Part shown: piece after piece, positions 12,701-26,039 of the stretch
Numbering within the stretch: the first letter of the stretch is position 1
Layout: every line of letters begins with the position of its first letter
Assembly: GCA_023055355.1 (NCBI GenBank)
Contig: JALJCS010000038.1
Span: 620,001 to 684,000, forward strand
Origin: Agelaius tricolor
Lineage: Eukaryota > Chordata > Aves > Passeriformes > Icteridae
Length of the DNA: 64,000 nucleotides
Direction: 5' to 3'
Notes under the pieces: generated by a model
The model's database searches: none
What the model saw: the letters and a program-made list of their open reading frames with translations, nothing else
Told to the model about the DNA's origin: nothing
Made by a program: the position numbers and the translations under genes

Positions 12701-13437
12701 GCTCTTCCCATCCCTGCTGTGGCCAGGACGTTGTGTTTAACCTTGTGGGGAGAGCCCGTGTCCGGTGTCCGGTCCCTGCGGGCTCCCGCTGCCCGGAGAA
12801 CATTCCGTAGGGTGCTCGGGGCAGTGGCTGCGGGGACGGTGTCAGGCGGGGCAGGGCTTTGTCACCGCCTCTGGGGTCACACATCAGCGCCTTCTGTCGC
12901 TCTGTCCTTGACCCGAGCACATCATTCCTGCCCAGCCCTGCTGGCAGCGGTGAAACCTCCTGGGCAAACCCCCTTTGGTTGGTGGGTCTCGAGCAGGGCT
13001 GTGATGCACAGAAAACTATGTGAAAGCAGAGTTTTGGCAAGGAAAATGTGTGTATGGTTGTTCGGGATAACTGGGACTTTTGTCATATGGGGACTGCAAA
13101 CAAAATCCCTCCAACCATGTGCAGCCAGGTCTGGTGCATGTAGAAATCTCTGGGAGCTGTCAAATCCCAGGGTGCTGCTGCTGTACAGCAGTTTGGGAAT
13201 CTGTCCCCGTGGTTGGTAGGACAAACAAAGGAATTGCTGCTGATGATGAGAAGATATTTTAGATTCACTGCTCCAAGTGACCTGGAGTGTGTTTTGTAAA
13301 GTGCAGGAAGGAACAGGGCGGGTGCTCCCCTCACTCACCTGATTTTCTCCCTCTTCCCGCAGGAGGAGGATTGTTGGATGAAGGCCAACTCCAGGACTCT
13401 GAGCCAGATGAAAGAGAAAAGTTGGATTCTTTTGTGA
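12123..13437 (+). other. MIGA2: MIGA2 5' exon with spliced upstream ORF
   Basis: An ATG at 12123 in a near-ideal context (CCGCGGCCATGGCG) opens 19 codons that run to a GTGAGT donor after 12179. The next acceptor (CTTCCCGCAG, exon from 13363) continues the frame for 24 more codons to TGA at 13435-13437, giving a 43-aa upstream ORF. The main MIGA2 ATG follows 72 nt later at 13510. The peptide is Arg/Ala/Pro-rich at first and not recognisable. Whether transcription starts upstream of 12123 is not known from sequence. Confidence 0.5.
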
Positions 13438-13509
13438 GCAGCTCGCACAGCATCCACAAGTGCCCTTCCCCATTGTGGCTCCCGAAGGTGCCCAGATCCT
13501 GGTGCAGCC

Positions 13510-16500
13510 ATGGCATTCAGGAGGACAGAGGGAATGTCCATCATGCAGGCCTTGGCAATGACCGTGGCTGAGATCCCCGTGTTCGTTTACACGACCTTTG
13601 GGCAGGTACAAGGAGCAGGAAGGGTTTTCCTGTCACATTCCTTGGGCTGGCTCTGCGGGGTTGTCTGTGTGAGATGGAGGCACAGTAGGACCTGGGCAGT
13701 TTGAGGGGTTGCAGGAATTGCAGGGGGAGTTTGGGGTGGTGGAAGAGAGTTCTGAGTGGGCTTGGAAAGGAGAGAAAAGCGCTTCCCACATCCCTCCCTG
13801 GGAGAACACCCAGGTTCAATCTTTCTCTTCATCAAAGGCTCTAAAAAAAGACTTGTCTTTTAAAGAAGAGTAATATGTTCCCCACTTGTAGTGATGCAGC
13901 ACTCAGAGCAGTGAAGCTCAGCTTCACACCAGGCTTTCAGAGCTGAATTTGGGTTACCTGGATTGCATCTGTCCCAGGCTGTGTGCAGATTTTGCAGTGT
14001 GTTTGGGCAATGAGGATTGAGACCCAAGTTCTCCAGCTCCTGTCAAAATGATGCTCCACAGTCTCTCTGCTGCTATGTCTTAGTTGTGTAGCAGAGGGCG
14101 TGTTTTATGGGTGAGAGGGTAAAGCCAAGCTTTTTCATGTTTAACACTGTTTTAAATTTATTTTTTTTTTAAAAAGGGCAGTGAATTGGTTTTTAATTGT
14201 TGCTCTTCCATTTCTTTTGTGTTTAAAGTCTGTCTTCTCTCAGCTGCGGCTCTCTCCAGGCCTGCGCAAGGTTCTGTTTGCCACAGCCCTGGGGACGGTG
14301 GCCTTGGCTCTGGCAGCTCATCAGCTGAAGCGGCGGCGCCGCCGAAAGAAGCAAATTGCTCCGGACAAATGTGGCTTTAAACCAGGAGGGATCACAGTGC
14401 CCATCCTGCCAACCAGGAGGGTCTCCTCTGTGAAGAAAGGTTGGCCTCACAAAAAGGGGAAAATCCCCAAAGAGGTGGTACAGGGAGCGATGGGGAGGTG
14501 TGGAGAGGGGAGAGCAAAGCCATTTGTGTAGTGCTCCATTGTGGAATGAACTGGGAATTCTGAAAAGCAGTGCCATGAGCTCAGGGTTTGGGGAGCAATG
14601 GGAGAGACTGTGAGCTCACAGTCTTGGGAACAAAAGGTGTCCTGATGTTTTCCCTTGGTTTGTAGTTCCCATCCCCTTTCCTGTAGGCAGCCATTACCAG
14701 GCTGCCCCAATAATAATGACCCTGGCACGCAGTGACCTGGTTCTGCATTGATCTCGTGGTGTCAGTGCTCAGCTGAGGGAAGGGGAGGGTGGCCTGAGCC
14801 AGGCTGGGCAGTTGGGAGTGTCCATCCAGCTCTGTGGTGACTCCCAGACCTTGGGCAGCTTCCTCACCACTTGTACTGATTTTAGGGGTAACACTGACCC
14901 AGGCCCTCACAAAGCACTTTACGGATTAAGCATTTTTTTGGTGAAACATGAAAATCAAGGGATCAGTGTCTGTGTTCTGCCTGTCCTGAGGGAAGGTGGA
15001 GGAGTTTTTGCTTGATGGTTTCCACTTGCCTTTTGCTGTCCATAAGCAGTGAATACATTCCTCAGCCTCAGATCCCCACTGACACCAGTCTCAGAGCAAA
15101 GCAGAGCCAACAGGAGATCTGTGGCTTATTCTAGGTATTGGATACTGCTTTGTCCATTCACAGTTATACTGGACAAAGTGATGTTCCCCTCCCTATTCCC
15201 TTCTGCAATCACCTGGGCCTAAAATCCTGTTTTTGTGTGACCTTCCCAACTGCAGGATACTCCAGCAGGAGAGTGCAGAGCCCTGGCAGCAAGAGCAATG
15301 ACACGCTCAGCGGGATTTCCTCCATTGAGCCCAGCAAACATTCCAGTTCCTCCCACAGCCTGGCCTCGGTAAGGACCTGCTTAGCAGGGCTGGGAGATGT
15401 CAGTGCACAGACCTGTCTTGAGATCACCAAGTCCTTGGGCTTGTGCTGGCCCATGGAGCAGAACAGATTGCAGTATAATTGTAGGGCAGGTTCTGATGTT
15501 AACCTTGCACTGAGTGTCTGGAGTTCCCTGTGAGCAGCAGTTTTTGTGGCCAGGAGCTCCAGGGCTCCTTGGCCAGTTCTTGGGCCAAGGATGAGTCTCA
15601 GAGGGAGTTCCCTGTGGGACATGGCCATGAATCCTTGGAGCTCTCTGTGACCCCCTCAAGGAGTTAGGCTGGGTTGCTGCTGGGTCTCACAGCAATGGGG
15701 AGCTTGTTTGCTTCCCTCTGTGGTGGGGGTTTGGGTGACCCAGCAGCCCCTCCCTCCTGGGCTGGGGCTGCTCACAGCTTGCTTTCTTCTTAAAACCAAA
15801 TTAGCTACCAAAATCTGATAGCACTGTTCAGGAAACAGCACAGGGTGAGAACACAGCCCAGTCATTCTACTTCCTCCAAAGCCAAAGGAGCAGCCTATGA
15901 GTACAGGTAATTCAGGCTTAACCAGGCAGGAGAAGCCATCAGTGCTTATATCCACCTTTTGTGAGCCCAAAACTGGAAACATTTGTGTCTTCAAGACCTG
16001 TTCCACATCCCCATTGCTCAGAGCTAAGGTTCTGTTGGAGCAGGGGCGACACAGATGAACTTCTGTGAGTTGCTGCAAAGCCCTCCCTCGTCATCACCCG
16101 GGCTCAGGGGCTGCTTGGCAGTTCTGGGGCAAGGAGAGGGGAAAAATCAGCCCTTTGAAAGGAGCTGTTGGGCTCAGCACTCCTGAGCACACGCTGGTGT
16201 TGCTGCTCTTGGCAGAGCCGAAGCGGCAGGAGCTGGCAGAGTCCGTGCTGGCCGAGGCGTGTCTCCAGCAGGCGGCAGTGCCGGCACGGCGTTCCCTGGG
16301 CAGCCGCGATGTGTCCGGGAGCACCGAGCTGTGTCCCGCTCTTTCCCCTCCCTCCGCAGGGACTCACGTCCATGTAACCCCCCCATGGCTTCTCAGTTCA
16401 CACAGATGCTGCCCAGGTTTCGTATCACTGAAGTTCTGTTCCTCTTCAAATAAAAAGCAATCCATAATTAAATACCTTTTTCCACTGCTGGGTGGGGATA

Positions 16501-19500
16501 TCCCCACGGAGAGGCATCTGTTTCTGTACAGATGAGCTGACCCTCTACTTACAGTTTTCATATTACTTGGTGGAAAAAACCAGCTCATCCTTTGCACAGC
16601 TGCAGGTTTTGCCTGAGCTCTCTTTTGCTTCCTGGCTCCTCTTTGCCATCCAGTAAGCAAATTGGCAGCAGTGAACTGATGATTTGCAGTTCAGGATCTC
16701 AAGGTGATTTATTAACACTCCACAGGGATTGATCAATGGAGGCAGGACAGGAATTCATCTGTCAGCTGATATTGTAGCTTTTTTTTAGTACCAGGCTCAT
16801 GTTTGGACATCCTTCTGTAAGCCACAGGAAAACACTGGTCACTGATAGTGTTGAATCCAGCACTTTATTGGGTCAGACTTTAGAAGACATTGATGCCTTC
16901 TGGGAAATTGGACAAAGCTGAACTGACATTGCTGTGTGGATTGTAAGCTCAGCCCTCCCAGGAGAGGGTCTGGTTACAAAGAGGAGAGTGAGGATTCCCT
17001 TTGCCCTCTGGGGAATCCCCAGCTGTATTTTTTTCTGGGAAACTGTTTCTTTTGTTTGGACTGTGCTTGCTTCCTTGCCACATCCAGTGTTTTTTGTACA
17101 GGCAGCTGGAGCTGACGTGAGCTTTCCATCAAAATCCTGATGCCTTTGTAGTGATTGCTTTGGAACTTTCCTGGGCTGTTTCCTCCGTCAGGGCTCTCCT
17201 TTCAGTGCATTGATACAGGAGAGCAAGCATGGGGAAGGAAAATTCCTTTTTGCTGAAGGCTGGCGGTGTTGGTTTGATCTTAGCATCTCTAACCTTAAGA
17301 GAATTCAGAAGGCATTTGCTGCTCTCTGTTCCCCTCCTGCAGATGGTAGCAGTCAACTCCTCAAGTCCAGTTCCCCCAGGGATGTGGGAGGCCCAGGCAA
17401 TGGGAGATGCTGGAGCCATTGGTGACTCCAGTGCAGAAAGCCTCTATGTGCAAGGTAAGCAGGCACAAGGGTAACATTACTCTGGGGGGGTTGTTAATAA
17501 CTGTGAGAGCAAGAAGGGAGTGAGAATTGACACACAGCATCAGCAGCTCAGTGTAGAGCTCTAACAGAAAGATTCCTTCTATTCTCAGCTTAAGCTCAAA
17601 TAAAAATCCCATCTTCTCTTACAAAAAACCAAACCTTTTTTGTCAGTGAATAATTTACTTCCAAAATACTGAATACTGTTCTTGAGCAACAGGCTCATCT
17701 TGTGCAGAGAGCAGTATTTTGGCAGTAACATGGATGATGCTTTAACCAGTTTGGGGATGTTCTCCTTCTAATCCAAAGTAAACCACATTTAAACAGGAAA
17801 GAAATAGAATATGTTTATTCTTTATTTTGGGATTTCCCTCTTTGCTGGATTGTCTGAGTGAGCAAAGACTCATCCTGTACCTCTTTGTTCCTGAGTGCCC
17901 CGGGACTCTCACAACCAGTGTTTGGTTGGGTTTCCAGGCATGGAGCTGTTTGAGGAGGCCCTGCAGAAATGGGAACAGGCACTGAGCATCAGGCAGAGGG
18001 ACAGTGCTTGTACCAGCACCCCTGTGCCCTGGGACAGCAGCAAACAGCAAGAGAGCATGTCTGAGAACATTTCAGAGGTAGGTCTCTACATGCTGAAAGG
18101 CCAGCCTGGGTGCTGGAAGCAGTAAACAGTGGGAGGTTAAAAGGAGAGCAAATTAAGGGCAGAGTCAGGCCAGACTCTGTTTAAGAGCTGTCTGTATCTG
18201 CAGCTTCCTTATGCAATGGGAGTGGGTGTTTTTAATTTCTTTCTCTTTTTAATGCGTCTCGCCCCCTCATTCCCCAGCGTTTCCATCCACCTTCCAGCCT
18301 TGTGTCACTCACTGTCACACGTGTCCTCCCGTGGCACAGCCTGTGGTGAGAAAAGGCTGTGATGAATGCAGCACTGCTCTGGCTGGCAGTGTTGTCTCTG
18401 TAACTTTTTAATGCATTTAAAATGGAGATCTTGATGGTCACTGCCACTTGTGGGAGCTGGGTGGAGAGCAGAGCCCAGCTCTGTGTGTGTGGATGAGGAA
18501 AGCAGTGGGAATTTGGAGGATTTAAACTAGAATGGCTCAGTGACAGCCACAAAGCTAAAAAAACCTGCTGTAACTCAGGACTGTGAAAGGAGCTGAACTC
18601 CGAACTCTCCAGGAGTTCTCACTGGAAAAAAAAAGTGTTCCCAGCCTTTTGTAAACAGAGTCTGGTGTAGTAAGTATGTGGGACATTTGTCTTTTGTGCT
18701 GGATCATATTTATCCAAGGCAAATCTGGATTCTGTTGTTGTTGGCTCTCCTTGAAGGGCCCTGTAGTATTTCTAAAACTGCCTTAAAACCAGTTGATTCA
18801 TTATGAAAATAGATTCTGTGCTTCTTGTTAATGCTCCTGTCTTTTGGGTGAGATACTCAAGCAAACATAGGGGCCTGAAGGCAAGATGCTATTTAAGTCT
18901 TATTTTCCCCACACCTTTTTTTTTTTCCATCCCCCTGTTGTTTACAGCAAATTTTGCTTATGCCCAGCACCTTAATCTAAATATTCTGTTATCCAGTTCT
19001 GGATATCCTTTTATATTCAACACAGGTTTCCTGATGCAATTTCTCCTGGAAGTCAGGCTAAAGTCAAAAGGCAGGAGATTTAAATGGTGTCCAACTTAAT
19101 CAAATACCTGTGTTTTGGGGTGGCAGGTTAAAGTTCTTTAGTTTTTTCTTCCTTCTTTAACAGGAAAACAAAATTATGAAGCTCAAAAGCCAGAGGGTTT
19201 GAGTAGGCTGTGTAGAAGCTTCCCTCCCCATGCATTATTAGCTGCATTGTAGGATTAATGACTCCTCTCTCTTTTTATTTTTAATCATTTAATCTGCAGA
19301 CTGCAAATCCCATTTTTACTGAAAATTTCCTCCCGTATTTGTGCTGTCCAATCTGTCTGTGCCCAGCTGGCTAACTAAGGGTGACATTTCTGTGTGTTCC
19401 AGGAGGAGTCCCAGAAAAGGGAGTTTGCTGAGAAGCTGGAGTCCCTCTTGCACCGAGCCTACCACCTCCAGGAGGAGTTTGGCTCCTCTCTCCCATCGGA

Positions 19501-22500
19501 CAGCGTGCTGCTGGATCTGGGTAGGGCACATGGCTGCAGTAAAATGCCAATGTCCTGCCTGGTTTTATGTCTTTTCTATAAGCCAGGTGAAGGAAGAGTG
19601 ACAAAGTGGGTAGTGAAAGAGAGCACAGGAGCTAAGAGGGATGTTGGTCCATGAACTCCAACACATGTGGTTTCTTTCTCTCCTCCAGAGAAGACTTTGA
19701 TGCTTCCATTGGCAGATGGATCCTTGCGGCTGCGGACGGACGATGAGGACAGCTCCACTTCAGAGGATTCCTTCTTCTCTGCAGCAGAGGTGACTGAGGT
19801 GTCACCTGTGTGTCACAGCCCAGTGGCTTGGTGGGAAGGCACAAAGGCAGCAGAGCCAAACATACCTTGGGAGAGGAAGATGATAAACACAGAGCAACAA
19901 CCCCTCAGGCTGGGAGGTTCATGATGGATGTTAGGAAAAGGTTTTAATGAGGGGGATGGAGCAGGCTTTTCCAACCAGCACTTCCATGTTGTTCTTCTTA
20001 TCTGCTACAGAAAACATGCCATAACAGCTAGGAAAGTGCTGTTATCTATGTAGGATGGCTTGGTGGTGTAAATTTTATGGAATATTGAGCAGTGTCAGAG
20101 CTAACTTTTAGTGAAAAGTGAAATATCTTTGCATGAAACAATTGTCACTGACAAACTCTGCTAGCTGAAGATTCTCTGAAGAAGACCCACCTTGCTTGTG
20201 TGCTTGCAAATATTTAATGAGCTCATTTTGTTCTTCCCCTATCTCTTGTTACCTCTACAGCTCTTTGACTCTCTCCCCTTTGAGCAAATGCCATTCCACC
20301 TCTCCAAGCCAGTGGCAGCATATGAAGAAGCTCTGCAGTTGGTGAAAGAAGGGAAGGTGGCGTGCCGGACGCTGAGGTGAAGAGCCAGCTGGATCTGTGG
20401 CACCTGCTGTCCCCTGGGGCTCTGTGAACACATCATCTGCCTTTGAGCAGCCCCATAAGCAGAATAACTCATTGGGGTGATAAAATCACAGCATCCCTCC
20501 TGCTGGTTCGGCCTTCCCAGGGAATTAACCCCAGATTTTAGGGATTCACAAGTTAAGAAAGAGTAATTGTCCCAGGAAATCAGTGATAGGGAGTGTGACT
20601 GTTCTGGGAGGCTGGCATAGTCCTGTACCAGCCTGGCAGAGGTGCTCTGTTCCTCCAGGGAGCTGGATAAAGGGAATGTGACTGTTCCTTTCTCCTATGC
20701 ACAGACTGGGAATTTAGTTTTTTGTTTTTAGGGGACCATAGTTGTAGGAACACCAACATCAGAACTGGAATTTACACAATTCTTCCCCTTTCCCTCTAGG
20801 ACAGAGCTCCTTGGCTGCTACAGTGACCAGGATTTCCTGGCAAAGCTGCATTGTGTCAGGCAGGCATTCCAGGTGAGAATGGCTCCAGGCTCCCAGGTTT
20901 CCATGGCACATGGCTGTGCAGTTTTGTTTCCTAGGTTCCAGCTTATTAAAGGTTAACAACACTGGTGTGTGCAGCATTGCACTGCTTTGTGTCCTGCCCT
21001 TTGGGGTTTTTTTCTTAGCTTAGAATTTGAGGGTGTGTAGGTGCTCACAAGAGACATCTGTGTTCCCTTTGCAGGAGCTGCTGGAGGATGAAAGCAACCA
21101 GCTGTTTTTTGGGGAGGTTGGGAAACAAATGATAATAGGACTGATGACAAAAGCTGAAAAGGTAGGAAGTTTGTGTAACAACTAAACTGTGTCTTGAGCA
21201 CAGGGATACTTGTTCCCCCATCCCAACTCAGAGTTTTTCCAGTGTGTTGGAAGAAGAAAACTTCATCTGCATGCTGGTGATTACTGTGATGTTGATGTCA
21301 GCTCAGATCCAAGTAGTTAAACTGGTTTGTTTTTCTGCTCTTCTAGAATCCCAAAGCTTTCCTGGAAAGCTACGAGGAGATGCTGCGTTATGCCTTGAAG
21401 CAGGAGACCTGGCCAACCACTCAGCAGGAGCTCGAGGGAAGAGGGGTTGGTAAAGACTTTGTCTTTACAGAGCTGTAGAGGAGATAGAAGATAATCCTTG
21501 CCCAGATAGGTTGTGGAATTCCCATCCCTGAAAGTGCTCAAGGGTAGGCTGGATGGGGCTTGAAGCAACCTAGTTTAGTGGAAGGTGTCCCTGCCCATGG
21601 AAGGGGGTGGAGCTGGATGGTTTTTAGGTCCCTTGCAAGCCAAACCACTGTGATTGTGTTACAATGCATATGTAGGAATGGCCCAAGTGTGAAACACCTG
21701 CTGTTGAAATACGATTACATTGACTTCAGCTTCTTACATCTTCTTGCTTCAAACCAAAAGAGCCCATCTCTCTTTTTAAAACCTGTTCCCTTCACAGACT
21801 GTTCTGCTCCCTGACAGGTGGTGTGCATGAGCTTCTTTGATATTGTGCTGGACTTCATCCTCATGGATGCTTTTGAGGATCTGGAGAACCCTCCCTCCTC
21901 GGTGCTGGCTGTGCTGCGCAACCGCTGGCTGTCCGACAGCTTCAAGGAGACGGTGTGTGAGACAGGGAGGGCTGCTCCCAGTGTGAGACCAGGGCCAAGG
22001 CCAGGAAAGAGCATAACCTCATCTTCCCCAGCTGAGCTGAATTCTCTCTTTATGATTGCCACGCTTTCCTGAAGTTCTAAACAACAGCCTTCTTGTGCAT
22101 GGAAATTGTTTACAGGAAAGCTTTCCTTATTTTGAAAGCATCTGGCTGGCAACCAGACTTATGGCTCGAGGGGATTTTATCAGTGATGCCATGGAGATGT
22201 TAAAAGATGACAGCACCTATTTTTATGAATGAGAATAAAAGGGGCACAATGTAGGGGAAAATATGTGGGTTTTAGCATGTGGCCATTCATTCTGGCAGTA
22301 CCTCAGCAGACACTGAAGCTCAAATTGCAAAGCTTTCCTTTAGTTCTGCCCCCCAGCTGTATTTTTAAGACTGATTAGTTTGATAGATTGAGAGTAAAAT
22401 GGCACTTTGTAACAGCTGTCTGCTTACAGGGGATTGTGGGCTGTTGGGCAACTATGTCAGATCATATTAACAATCTTCAAAAACCCTTAGGCTTCTCTGG

Positions 22501-24126
22501 AATGGATCTGAAGTGGCTAAATCTGCTTCCAGTTTGCTTTAATTTTGTCATTTTAAAGAGGTTTTGGCACAAAAGGATGTTTTGATGACAATGTGTTGGT
22601 AAACTTTGGGTTTTTAAAAATAATCTGAGTAACTAATGGGCTCGCTCTGTTAATTGTAGGCTCTAGCAACTGCTTGCTGGTCAGTTCTGAAAGCAAAAAG
22701 GAGGCTTCTGATGGTAAGCAAAATTAATCAAAAGGGAAAGAATCTAATGTATTTGGGGCTGAAAAGAGAACACATAGATCTTGACAAAGTGTGAAATCTT
22801 AGGCAGTAGAAGACTGAACAGAGTCACGTTCTTTGTGATGCTTTAGAGCCCTGGGGTCCTGCAGTCACTGCTCCAGTGCTGTGCCAGTATTTTATTGAAT
22901 CAGTCTGAGTTTATTCTCCCTTTTTCTTAATGTGAGCATTCAAACGACAGCGTTGCCTGTCTGGAATTCCCTCTCCCTGCTCACAATACTGTAGGAATGG
23001 CCACAGACCCCAAGCAACAAGGGACTGCTCCTGATTTGTGCTTTCCTTGCTGGCAGCAAAAGGAAGGTTCAGGCACTGCTCCACTCCCCAGTGCTGATGC
23101 TAATTAGCCATTACTTGATGAGTTTCACTTAAATCTGTGACTTCCTAAAGTATCACAGCAGATGAGTTCATGGAGCAGGGGAACAGGAAGCCACAACTTC
23201 ACAACCCTGGTTCTGCCACAGGGTCTGTGGCCTCTGGCAATTTTTCAGCTCGATCCCACAGCCAGCTGGTATGACAGGGCTTGGCTCCTGAGATGGCACA
23301 GAAAGAAATGAGAGAATTGGAAGCTCTACTGGTGCTGTCATGCAGTAGCTCTGCCTTGGATATTTGCATGTCCTTTCCTGGCTTGGTCAGCAAATTATAA
23401 ATAGAGGCCATAAAGGCTGGCTGGTGATTGCTTTTCATTTTCTTCTGTTCATTTTCCTCTTGAAATAGCAGTTTAGAAATATGAAGATAAAAAGCTCTAG
23501 CCATCCTTCAAGGGATCTGAAAGATAAATGTAGTTTTGCAGGAAGAGATGTTCTAAATAGCTCTTAACTTCAGATACTGAAGCTTTCTGGCAGGGAAGTT
23601 GGTGGCTGATATGGAATAAGCTGCTAATTCTGTCTGAGAATGAAGACCAACTAATTCTGTCCTTCCCTGTGACAGGTACCAGATGGCTTTATCTCTCATT
23701 TCTACTCCGTATCGGAGCATGTCAGTCCTGTTCTAGCCTTTGGTTTTCTGGGGCCCAAGCAGCAGCTATCTGAAGTCTGCAGTTTCTTCAAGGTAAGGTG
23801 GTTTTTCTGTGCCTCATCTGTGTGGGACTCCTGTCTGCTGGCTTAAAGCTGCTGCTGTGTGCTCCTGGTGGCTGGTGCTGGCCAGTGAAGGAGGCCTGAC
23901 TGTAACCTTCCTTTTCTTGCAGCACCAGATCGTGCAGTATCTGAAGGACATGTTTGACTTTGACAACGTGAGGTACACGACGGTGCAGTTGCTGGCAGAG
24001 GACATCCTGCAGCTGTCACGGCGGCGCAGCGAGATCCTCTTAGGATATCTGGGCACCGAGAGCGCCCCGGAGATGAACGGCGTTCTTCCTGGGGAAACCG
24101 AGCCGCTGAAGGACGAGCTCATCTGA
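13510..24126 (+). CDS. MIGA2: MIGA2, mitoguardin-2 (FAM73B), 591 aa, complete
   Basis: Fifteen coding exons: 13510-13605, 14229-14439, 15256-15368, 17343-17454, 17938-18077, 19403-19520, 19689-19789, 20261-20376, 20800-20872, 21075-21161, 21347-21445, 21818-21952, 22660-22713, 23676-23792 and 23923-24126. They total 1776 nt with every phase consistent; human is 593 aa as I recall. Mitoguardin 2 is an outer-mitochondrial-membrane protein that promotes fusion and links mitochondria to ER and lipid droplets. Visible features: N-terminal hydrophobic segments (about residues 14-36 and 43-62) followed by KRRRRRKK; a Ser-rich linker; a FFAT-like VAP-binding core SFFSAAE at 291-297 preceded by an acidic/Ser tract; and the conserved C-terminal mitoguardin domain (about 300-565, with VVCMSFFDIVLDFILMDAFE and RRRSEILLGYLG). 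The start sits in GCAGCCATGG and gives the family N-terminus MAFRR. The exon 21347-21445 donor is the poor GTTGGT. The last residues (EPLKDELI) are divergent. Confidence 0.96.
21505..21662 (+). mobile_element. CR1 LINE 3' fragment in a MIGA2 intron
   Basis: This plus-orientation CR1 tail contains 'GGTTGTGGAATTCCCATCCC', 'GGCTGGATGGGGCTTG', 'GGAAGGTGTCCCTGCCCATGG' and 'AGGTCCCTTGCAAGCCAAAC', and ends near a degenerate TGTGATTGTG repeat. It starts about 60 bp after the weak donor of the preceding exon. Confidence 0.85.
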
Positions 24127-25339
24127 TGTCAGGGCAGGAAAACACTTTTGTACAAGGACCTTTTCCTCCCAGAGATGGATAAAACTACCTGCAAAGTGCA
24201 GCGGTGGCAGCAAGACTATGTGAACACACAGCACTCTGGTGGGACCTTCTGCTTTTTGTAGCCAGTAGTGTTTGCTGGGATGGATCCAGGACCACTTGCC
24301 AAGTTATGGTTTGAATTTCTTCTTTGTTCCACCTTCCTGTCATTATTATTACTTTCAATGTTTCATATATACATTGTGTCCTGAACTGCCCGGGCCCAGA
24401 TTTTTGCCCAATTCTCTCGAATAGGGCAATGTATGTACCTGTTTTGCCTTTGTGTTTTCTGGGAGGTGAATCCCTGACGTTTACGACTGTGTGTGGGAAC
24501 AGGAATATCGTTGGTAAATTCTCCACTTGACCATTAGCTTCTCAAGGAGGCTTTGCTTGCTTTGGGATTTTTATTACTGTTCTTCTCTGCTGTGTTCCTA
24601 CAGACACTAATTCCTGCTGATTTGTACCATAAGTGTGATAACATATGCAATGTGACTAGCAAAGATTTCTTTCCTGGGGAGGAAGAAATAGTTCTGTAAA
24701 GCACTGAAGTAAAATGCAGACTTTTGTAAGGAGTCTGAAGCTCTGGGGAAATTGGTCTGTTCCCTTGGTATTGCTGCTCTTTGGAGACCAGGTGATGAGC
24801 TCTGTGTCCTGGTCATCCTTGCTTAGGAGGTTGCTGAGGTTTATGTTTGCCCCTAAGGCAGGTTAGTGTGAGGAGGGGGGATTTGCATCCTGCCTGTGCT
24901 TGCACAAAGTCTTTGACACCCATCAAAGTGCCTTGCTGGATTTCAGAATGAGCCAGCAGCAGCTTTTGCTGGGTAGGAGGTGTGGGATGTGTACTAGCAG
25001 GGGGAAGGGGTAATAACATTGTGCCTATTGCTGTTGTGCACAGGGTAGTGAGAGGTGTAGATGGTGCATGTGAGGTTATGTGTGTGGATAGTTGGAGAGC
25101 TGGGATCAAGCTTCTGGAGAGGAAATGACTCTTTACAGTCTGTCAGTTCTAAGAAATACAGCATAGTTTGGGTAATGATCAGATGTGTGTGTGTATGGTA
25201 GTGCTTCTCAAATGCTGTGATCCTGACTGCTCAGCCAGCACCTGGAATGTGGCTGCTTTGGGATGTGAGCTGAGCTGCATACTCATGTAGGACAGCAGCA
25301 GTGGAGCATGCTGGACTTAGTGAATCATAAAAATCACAG

Positions 25340-25575
25340 AATAATAGAATATGCTGAGTTGGAAGGGACACATGAGGATTGAGCCCAACTTCTGTCTCTG
25401 TACAGGACACCCCAGCATTCCCACCATGGGCTGAAGGAGTTGCCCAAACTTCTTGAACGCTGTCAGGCTTGGTGCTGTGACTGCTTCCCTGGGGAACCTG
25501 TTCAGTGCCCATCCACCCTCTGGGTAGAAAACCTTTTCCTGAAATCCAACCTAAACCTCTCCTGACTCAGCTTCA
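25340..25575 (-). mobile_element. CR1 LINE fragment in MIGA2 3' UTR
   Basis: The complementary strand shows a CR1 3' end. On the plus strand the element begins with CACAGAATAATAGAATATGC, then GAGTTGGAAGGGACACATGA, and continues through 'GGGGAACCTGTTCAGTGCCC' to the 'AAAACCTTTTCCTGAAATCC' block. It is 5'-truncated and non-coding. Confidence 0.85.
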
Positions 25576-26039
25576 TGCTGTTGACTTGAGGCAGTGCTGG
25601 CTTGCAGGACTGAGGTTTGCAGTGATTTGCTGAGTCCTCTATGAGTACAATGCCACAGATAAAAGTAGAGATCAAGCCTGTGCCTTCTTCTCAGTCCACA
25701 TACAGGTCCCAAGTCCAGTCCTCAGAATGAGGAGGTGTTCAGGACTTGCACAAAAACATGAGCCTCACTGTTTTTGTTCCAGACTGATTAGTTACCCCTT
25801 GTGCCTGTTCTGGGTGAAAGACACAAGGCTTACCCGGATGTGTTTTTGCAAGTGGAAAAAATATGTAAGAATCTGGAATTTCCATATGAGTGGAAAGTCA
25901 GTGTGTGGGCTTTGAGAATACAAATGCTTTCTTCCTCTTCAGATAACTAATGTGGATTCTGCTGGTAAAAGCAGGAAGGAAATAAACAGAGAAAAAAAGT
26001 AAACAGGAGGATGTAAAAGGAGCAGATAAATATGCTGTG

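Noticed and set aside
13287..13571. Open frame through MIGA2 exon 2 in an alternative frame
   Set aside because: It depends on intronic sequence before 13363 for its start. In the spliced mRNA the exon-1 ATG feeds a different frame that stops at 13437.
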